DNA of 64,000 bases from contig JAEWRJ010000015.1 of NCBI GenBank assembly GCA_023460055.1, positions 1 to 64,000 of the forward strand. The letters run 5' to 3'. The translations under genes were made by a program, and so were the position numbers. This DNA is from Bacillota bacterium (GTDB lineage: Bacteria; Bacillota; Clostridia; Christensenellales; Aristaeellaceae). The notes beneath the pieces are model-generated. The model was not told where the DNA came from. It saw only the letters and a program-made list of their open reading frames with translations, and did not search any database. How positions within the stretch are numbered: position 1 is the first letter of the stretch; each line of letters opens with the position of its first letter. Shown one piece after another: positions 63,961 through 64,000 of this stretch.

Positions 63961-64000
63961 GCGAGGAAAAAAAGCGGCAGGCAAAATCACCCGCGGCGGT
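63957..64000 (+). CDS. Start of a further gene, cut by window end
   Basis: GTG 63957 lies 6 bases after GGAGG and overlaps the truA stop by three bases. The visible 14 codons read (M)SEEKKRQAKSPAA, a charged N-terminus. Too short to identify; it does not look like the start of ribosomal protein L13, which often follows truA. Confidence 0.5.
   Translation, partial: MSEEKKRQAKSPAA

Overview
The window holds two kinds of DNA. Positions 1 to about 51,245 are the right-hand part of an integrative and conjugative element (ICE) of the type common in gut and rumen Clostridia. The rest, 51,342-64,000, is an ordinary chromosomal segment of a GC-rich member of the Bacillota (Clostridia). Evidence for the host is a single-chain bacterial-type GlyRS, the ecfA1-ecfA2-ecfT-truA gene string, Gram-positive sigma-A promoters, a GAAC-N4-GTTC SOS box and strong AGGAGG ribosome binding sites. 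The sequence alone does not give the genus. The conjugation pore (VirB4/VirD4-like) genes are not present and would lie left of position 1.

Conjugation and maintenance genes, 1-12,851: a 5'-truncated topoisomerase III, an ArdC-like protein with an HEMTH site, a small transposon-transfer-assisting protein, a 2,801-residue methylase/SNF2-helicase polyprotein with a TnpV gene embedded in another reading frame, MobC and a class B sortase. The partner relaxase of MobC lies 10 kb away at 22,102. The DNA between them is mostly AT-rich cargo: a Gabija-like pair (OLD nuclease plus UvrD helicase), a Ser/Thr kinase, a possible acetyltransferase, and a LexA-boxed damage-tolerance operon (Y-family polymerase, small protein, SRAP/YedK DNA-protein crosslink peptidase). 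After the relaxase comes an LPD1-type metallopeptidase-like protein.

Accessory block, 26,170-48,762: this is the most unusual part. Five convergent two-gene modules follow one another. Each pairs a leaderless Cys/His peptidoglycan hydrolase (CHAP, Amidase_6 or NlpC-like, with CBM-like, SH3 or PG-binding domains) with an exported protein (mostly SH3-like), and each pair is separated by a hairpin that can act as a terminator for both genes. The exported-partner genes and an ECF sigma gene share a promoter pattern (TGAGACA-N15 or TGCAxxA-N16, then CGTTATA). The hydrolase genes share a CTTCACTCC-like element 83-98 nt before their start codons. Four sigma-like genes and two membrane-anchored anti-sigma-like genes follow. 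I infer an ECF-controlled cell-wall hydrolase/partner system carried by the ICE.

Integration end, 48,763-51,280: a possible three-way-junction structure, an excisionase, a tyrosine integrase, an intact tRNA-Arg(CCT) and, just outside it, a broken 5' half of another tRNA-Arg(CCT). This suggests integration in the anticodon loop with the ICE supplying a replacement tRNA.

Chromosome, 51,342-64,000: glyS, a membrane-anchored PQQ-propeller protein, a Nudix hydrolase, glpK, an RlmI-like methyltransferase, an RluA-family pseudouridine synthase, tgt, the ECF transporter module ecfA1-ecfA2-ecfT, truA and the first codons of one more gene. From the methyltransferase onward the genes abut or overlap and look like one operon.
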